Part shown: piece by piece, positions 58,298 through 64,000 of the stretch
Numbering within the stretch: the stretch's first letter is position 1
How the letters are laid out: every line of letters starts with the position of its first letter
Assembly (NCBI GenBank): GCA_936440205.1
Contig: OW387146.1
Span: 23,002,458-23,066,457, forward strand
DNA length: 64,000 bases
Direction of reading: 5' to 3'
Origin: Lepidonotus clava
Lineage: Eukaryota; Annelida; Polychaeta; Phyllodocida; Polynoidae
Notes under the pieces: generated by a model
The model's database searches: none
Seen by the model: only the letters and a program-made list of their open reading frames with translations
What the model was told of the DNA's origin: nothing
Made by a program: the position numbers and the translations under genes

Positions 58298-61200
58298 TGT
58301 ACATGAAGAAAGACCAAAACCAATGTATTGATCTATAGTGATCTTTTTTATTAAAGTGAAACAAAATAAAGTACAAAGGTAACCGGTAATACTGTCGTAT
58401 TTCTTAACAGGAACAAATAACAATAACATATAGAGTTAACAAAGTAAATTTTTATGTAAAGCAGTTCGTTTCATCTTTCGAAACCTAAACAAAATTATAA
58501 CATCAACAATGTGAAATCCTTCACGAAAACCTACAAAAGTCTTAAGTAGTGCTTCATTTGCGTCGCCTTACAACAACCACCTTCAATCTTGTAACATAAA
58601 CAAAAAAAATTCTATTGCCAATGAAAATGAGTTGATTGAAAAAATGTTTTAAGGGTGAAATAAATAAATTTTTAAGAGTTACTGAATGAAAAAAAAAAAA
58701 AAACTCTGAAATGTACATAATAAACTCATTGAGGCAATTTGCCTTTACCGAAATATATCGGATTTTTAAAAAACAAATAAGAAGTTTTAATTTCAATAAT
58801 CTTATTTGTCTACAAATCCTATAAGCTAACTCCTTAAAAACGTAAATGCTAATTGATAAATCTACTTCACTGTATGTCAAATCAAAATTAAATTTATGAA
58901 AGGTAAATCATAAACAAAATCATATTACGAGATCTCTGTATGACGTAAATGGTCCTGACTGTACCAGTCCACATAATAATGTAAAATACATAAAAAATAA
59001 AATCAGTTTAAAAACTGAAAAATAAAAAGAATAAGAAAAAAAAGGACATACAAGTTTTTCGACCTGCCTTCACACTATCCTATCACAATATAGGATCACA
59101 TAGAAATATATAACATTTGTTATTTCTCATACATGACACTATTTTGCAGGGTAATCACAGCCATCACTTATATATATTATCAATAAAACACTAAAACTAA
59201 CAGCTCAACAATACCTTGATTACCGTGAAAGACATGAGTAAGAATATTATTAACATCTTTTACTGAATGAATGTTAACATTGATCAACAAGGTAAAAGTC
59301 TCGACAAAAAATTAATAAAAAAACATTATTATCAGGTATTCTTCCATGAAAAATGATGAGTTTCTTTGAGAAACAATGTATACAATATTTTACTTATATA
59401 CGCACCAAATCACAATATCTACGGCGTCAGGTATATGTGTCCGTATGTTAAACAGAATTGTTACTTCATGACTTCAAAGTACAATATCCGTGAGTTGGTT
59501 ACTCTTAACTTAGGAATACTGAAAGATTGTACAGTTGCAGATGGAGTGTCAGTGACATCCCCATGTGTCCTAATGTCTGGATACATATGATCATTGATCA
59601 TCAACCAAAATGAAATGTATCAATACGGCTTCTGATATTTGTGTCCGTATGTTATCCTTTCAAAATAATTTCTAAAAACAAACCTTATCTTATATAAATG
59701 AACTGAACAACCATGGGTGCAGTATAAACAAAGTTATGTCCATATGTAAGGCAATAAGAAACAAAAAAAAAAGGGCATATACTGTGCAGTTCAAAATCCT
59801 CATTACGTTTCTTCTGACCTTATACAGCTGATATGACCATTTTAAAAAAAAAAAAAAATTGTAATTACTGCTAAAAATACAATTCTTTTAACTTCTAATG
59901 TAAACTAAATCAATGTAAAATAACATATTTGGTTCTGTTACATTGGAATCTCAACGTCACTTCCCTTTACACAGCCATTTCCATTGGCCAAGGACCGTGT
60001 CCATATGTAAGTACAGTATAACATTAATGTTTACCACATATACTTGCTAGGTTGAACTCCGCATTACGTTTCGTTCGACCTTTTGCACTAATTATGAATC
60101 CTTAATAATACCATGGATATATGCTCTTAAAAATATAAATGTCTCACTAACCCTAATGTTTTTTTTGTTACTTAAGGAAAGATTAAATTTAATTGGTTTT
60201 GAAATTTAAAAAAAAAAATTCTATATGTCCTTCATGGCAGATTGGAAATTTTCAAACATTGAAAAGAACAAAGTTCAGAAAAAAGTATTGACCTCTGTCA
60301 TTAAGAACTATTACTCTGTGGGTGCATTGTCGTCATCCACATTCTTTTTTTTTTTCTCCTCCTCGTTTTTACGTTTGAAGTACTCGGCTATTACTGCCAC
60401 ATGTGCTACAAGCTGTTGTATGATGACAGTCAGAGTTCTTAACCCGGCTGAAAGGTTAGCTTGGACCTGCAGGAGATCGTCCCGGCGGGTCTCCGTCATG
60501 GGAATGGGGACAGGCTTAGGAAGTGACAGTCGAGCCTTCTTGTGTATGGGGGGCGGAGTGGGTAGGGCACTGGTGCTACTACCACTGTTTGCCGGGGTGC
60601 AGTTGCCGTTGCCTACAATCTTCCTCTTCTTCAAGATCCCTTTTCTTTGCGGCAGAAGAAACAGTTCTGCAAGGAAATCTGATTATATAAATTGATGTTA
60701 TATATGTAGAAATATTGTCTTTTCTACCACTGAAAAAAGGAAGTTGACACAATGTACAAGTAAAGTTGTGTTCTCCATAACTCTTAGGTGATATAACTAT
60801 ACAAATAGATGAACTGCGGCAACTACAATTGTTCGCGATGTACCCATAGTGAAAATGGTCAATTTGTGTCCATATGTAAATAGTCTTTATGTCTTTGGAT
60901 ATTTACTCACACTTGTATTTGTTTAAAATCATTTGCTAGTGCAATGATACGGATTAAGTCTATTTCAGTAAGTACGTTAAGTAATTCCTTGGGGAATAAA
61001 TCTATTGCTCACCTTTGGTCGAGCTGGTTGTTGAAGCTGACGATACCGAGATGTGTGATTGCTGGAATATGTCTGGTGATGTTCGAACACCATTACTTTG
61101 CTCTCTCATCTGCACATTCTGTGTTGGTGGGATTATACTTGGCAATGACGACGAACTTGCCGCGGGAGAGAGACTGCTTGTTCTCGATCTGGCTTTAGGT

Positions 61201-63506
61201 GCTGTATTCAAACAGGTTGAGGGCGACACTTCTGCAGAAGGATCCTCATTCTCTGGGACTGCATCTTCTTGATTTTCATTGTCGTTCTGAGCTTGTGGTA
61301 AGAACACCACGGGGGGTTCAAGGAGAATGTTATTCACTTCCTCAAGTGTAATGGGTCTTCTAGCAGGTTGCTTGGTCTTCTTTTCTGGCATTTTAGCACC
61401 TGGTGTCTTAGGACGTTTGACTGCAGGTGTACTGTCATTGTCGGAATCACTTGACGAACTTGAATCATCATCTTCTTCCTGTGGAGGTGCTCCGGCTGAG
61501 GCCGCAGCAGCTGCCACAGCTCTGACTGGTCTTGACGGCATTCCCATTCTTTCACGGAGTACCCCTGAAATTAATATTAATATTAGTAAAGTCTTACCAT
61601 TTTAATATCAGGAATGAGATACAACTTTTAAAAAAAAAAATCAAATCAGTACTCATTCTAGAATTCCTTTTGTTTTAATAAGAAAAAAAACAGTACTTCA
61701 AAAACAAACTTTTTATGTCAAAATTATGTTTCTGTTTTTATGTTAACAGTTTCAATTGAATGATTGCTTATAATTCAATGTTAAATTTTTTTTTCTTTCA
61801 ATACTCACTTCCTGAGTCGCTATCATCCGCCAGTATAGAAGCTCGAACAGCAGCATCCGCTTCCGCAAAACTGAGTGTTCGTCTTGCCGGAGGCACGGGA
61901 TCCTGTCTATACTGGTTAACTGAATAACAAATGGGTATGCTATTTAAAATTATAAATAACAGTATGTACAATTCAGGCAACATCAAACATGAAGAGGCTG
62001 TAAGGATATAACATTCTTAAATTTTTTTTTTATATAACCCATGTTTACTGTGTCATTTGAGTAATTGTTATTGAAGGATGAAAGTTAATTTTAATTTCAT
62101 TTTGATACTACGTACATTTCACAATTATATTTACCCACATGTCTGGTCATTAAACATATCATTACTTTAATGTGTCCATATGTAAATATATAACTTGGAA
62201 AGGTTTGAACGGAAGATATTTACTTGAACATTGGGTTTGCTTGTACGTTTACTTTAAAAATTACTGTTACGAACAAAAGTTAAGAAGAAGTCATAATCTG
62301 TTAAAATAAAACGATGTTGGACGTTTATTCACTGCTTTTTAACTACATGAGTATGTGCGTTTTTATTTATTGACGTAAAATCTTTGTCACATAAAAAATT
62401 AATTTCTTATACATACCGAGATTCGGGTGTTGTACTCTCACAGCACCTTGCACACCTGTGGCTGATGTGGTGCCGATCAAAGATAGCCCTAGTCGCTCCT
62501 TTTCCGTTAAAATGTTGCGCGGGTCGTCGAACACGGCTGCACCGACACCAGTTTGTTCACGTAGGTCGCAGATGCGTCTATACTGAAAAAAGAAACTTGT
62601 AACTTTAAAAACAAAAGATGTTCAGAGAGATCTGGATAATTAAAGGAAAACAAAAAAAAATGACATTACCCATAGCACGCATTCAGATTAGACAAACTTA
62701 AACACTTTAAAATTATTCTCAAAAATTCAATTAAAAATTTAATTAATGAAGAATAATTATTTATATTGATTTAGCATTACATTAATTACTTCTGAGCAAA
62801 ACCAATTTGAAGTAATGCGACAGCATTGTTGTGTCCATATGTAATTCATTGTGTCCGTATGTTATATCTATGGTATTTAGTATCGAGTTCTTGAAAGTAT
62901 GCAAACAATTGTAACTTACTTTCACACGCAGATCACTCGTAAAGTAACGTTCCTTGTTTTGGACTGACTCCCTGGTACGTACTGCCTTTGAGTCCCGACG
63001 TTTGTTGGCCGAATTGATGATGTCTTTCATATTGGCAAAATAAAAAAAAAACTTTATTTTCTAAGTACATTACGTGACTTTTTTTTATTGATTTTTTTTT
63101 GATGTTGTTATTAAGTTTCAATGCCATTATTAATTTCCAATTTATATATATTTTTGAAAAAGCCACACAAAACACACAAAACTTTAAATCAATAGGCCTT
63201 CATGTAGTACTTCAAGGTATTCATTGTATATGGAGGAAATGTTCTCTTTGAGAACATTTCATGGATACTATTATTTTTTGTCGCAAATATAAGAAATATA
63301 TATTTTGTTCAATCCTCACCTACTATTTCGTCCCAACATTTATTCTTCCGAAATTCGGTGACGTATGGGGAGTTCCGCCCATAAAGGATACTTTTCCTTG
63401 AAATTACACCCTCAATGAGCAACCTCGTTTCTTCGGGGTGCCAATTTAATTGGCGCACCATCTGTGGAAGTAAGTGTAAGCATGGTCTCAGCGTGTCCGT
63501 ATGTAA
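56617..63506. repeat. array of 13 copies of TGTCC(A/G)TATGT(A/T)A
   Basis: The copies begin near 57780, 57844, 57909, 59437, 59641, 59736, 59997, 60866, 62172, 62831, 62851 and 63493 on the plus strand, with one on the minus strand at 56617-56632. Seven read CCATATGTAA, two CCGTATGTAA and four CCGTATGTTA. All lie in introns or the intergenic spacer and none in an exon. I saw no match elsewhere in the window. Confidence 0.9.
58298..60310. other. spacer between the two convergent transposon genes
   Basis: AT-rich 2 kb with AATAAA (58365-58370) for the transposase and ATTAAA on the minus strand (60188-60193) as a possible signal for the partner gene. It carries four copies of the 13-base motif (59437, 59641, 59736, 59997). 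No ORF looks coding. Confidence 0.6.
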
Positions 63507-63886
63507 GTAAAGTCCATCAAAAAAAATAATAACTTTTTATCGACAAACTAAAGTAGACATAAATTAATACACAACACACTACTGTAAGAAGATTATTCAT
63601 GACACAATAACATTCTAAATTGCTTTAATTAACTCTTATCTTCCAAACCCAGTAATCAAGATTCTAGGTTGAACACGTGGTCGCATCGAAAATTACTATA
63701 TACCTTGTCTTTTTACAATTTGTTGTTTCAACTAGTTAAAAAAATTTTTTTTTTATGAGTGAAATAGATTGATATTATTGTATATACTTCTGTATACTGA
63801 TAATGTAGAAGGCATTTCTGAAATAAACTTACTTTTGGTAAGAAAGTGACTTCTTGTCTGCTGAGCGGTCGCGAACGTGTTCTCAT
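60311..63886 (-). CDS. Harbinger Myb/SANT-like DNA-binding protein, seven exons
   Basis: Exons in gene order: 63886-63833, 63461-63320, 63023-62920, 62582-62417, 61919-61809, 61564-61013 and 60666-60311. Every junction is GT-AG and in phase (0, 1, 0, 1, 1, 1), giving 494 residues. The N-terminal Myb/SANT-like domain spans about residues 19-115. Its signatures are LNWHPEETRLLIEGV, NKCWDEIVDIINSANKRRD and an EVKRRW-like position in RESVQNKERYF, ending at YRRICDLREQTGVG. A long acidic, Ser-rich and Pro-rich middle (DDDSSSSSDSDND, basic KRPKTPGAKMPEKKTK) is followed by a helical C-terminus (LTVIIQQLVAHVAVIAEYF) and Lys/Glu tail. In this superfamily the partner binds DNA near the ends and carries the transposase into the nucleus. 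The far upstream ATG was chosen because its exon joins in frame. Starting at the exon 2 ATG is also possible. Confidence 0.88.
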
Positions 63887-63951
63887 TCCAGAGTCAGTCG
63901 TAGAAAGAACGAATTGGGGTTTCTCTATTCCAAGAAACGGGTTACCATGGT

Positions 63952-63976
63952 CACGTGTTCCTAGAAACTCTATATA
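63952..63976 (-). promoter_or_regulatory. possible promoter of the Myb-like gene
   Basis: TATATA (63971-63976) lies about 85 bases upstream of the ATG on the minus strand, with a CACGTG E-box (63952-63957) just downstream of it. Confidence 0.35.
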
Positions 63977-64000
63977 GAGTAATCACTGGAGCGTGACAAT

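Larger units (their letters stand above)
55393..64000. mobile_element. PIF/Harbinger DNA transposon, apparently autonomous, right end outside window
   Basis: Two convergent genes, a DDE transposase (56003-58297) and a Myb/SANT-like protein (60311-63886), are the standard pair of animal Harbinger elements. Both can be spliced to full-length frames with consistent phases, so the copy looks young. The 2-kb spacer between them is AT-rich. A 13-base motif recurs through introns and spacer. Borders are approximate: the right end lies beyond 64000, and the left end is somewhere in 55190-56003. Confidence 0.8.

Noticed and set aside
60225-61605. Plus-strand frames over the Myb-like gene exons
   Set aside because: Antisense of a gene whose seven exons join in phase on the minus strand.

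Overview
The window is nuclear DNA from an invertebrate animal. It is AT-rich, its genes are split by GT-AG introns, and it carries a tandem tRNA gene cluster, many short inverted-repeat DNA transposons (MITEs) and a PIF/Harbinger transposon. The repeat style and the families seen (SLC35G-like carrier, tetraspanin, Harbinger) fit a marine invertebrate, perhaps an echinoderm or hemichordate, but I cannot name the species from the sequence.

Layout. 1-5.7 kb: dispersed repeats, two MITEs and a weak LTR-type remnant. 5.7-24.4 kb: a large direct duplication (copy A about 5668-15236, copy B about 16298-24416). Each copy holds one intact 349-residue single-exon membrane carrier of the DMT/EamA (SLC35G-like) type on the minus strand. 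The copies differ by well-defined insertions, so each serves as the empty-site control for the other. 26.7-30.4 kb: a four-exon plus-strand gene for a small secreted Ser/Glu-rich acidic protein. 32.4-49.7 kb: a tRNA cluster with 8 Asn(GTT), 3 Leu(AAG), 10 Thr(AGT), 1 Leu(TAG) and 1 Gly(TCC), plus three decayed copies, built by nested tandem duplication (units of 246, about 809 and 2148 bp). 52.4-53.4 kb: the first two coding exons of a tetraspanin-like gene whose remaining exons are not in the window. From between 55.2 and 56.0 kb to beyond the window end: an autonomous-looking PIF/Harbinger transposon.

The Harbinger element has two convergent genes that I could splice with all reading phases agreeing: a five-exon DDE transposase (376 aa, + strand) and a seven-exon Myb/SANT-like DNA-binding partner (494 aa, - strand). 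In this superfamily both proteins are needed for transposition. The most striking unexplained signal is a 13-base motif, TGTCC(A/G)TATGT(A/T)A, present 13 times inside this element, 12 times in one orientation, always in introns or the intergenic spacer and never in exons. It is a good candidate for an internal binding-site array of the element's own machinery. The element appears to lie in an intron of the tetraspanin gene.

Limits: no searches or computed alignments were run. Splice models, repeat borders and identities were read by eye. The right end of the Harbinger element lies outside the window and its left end was not found.
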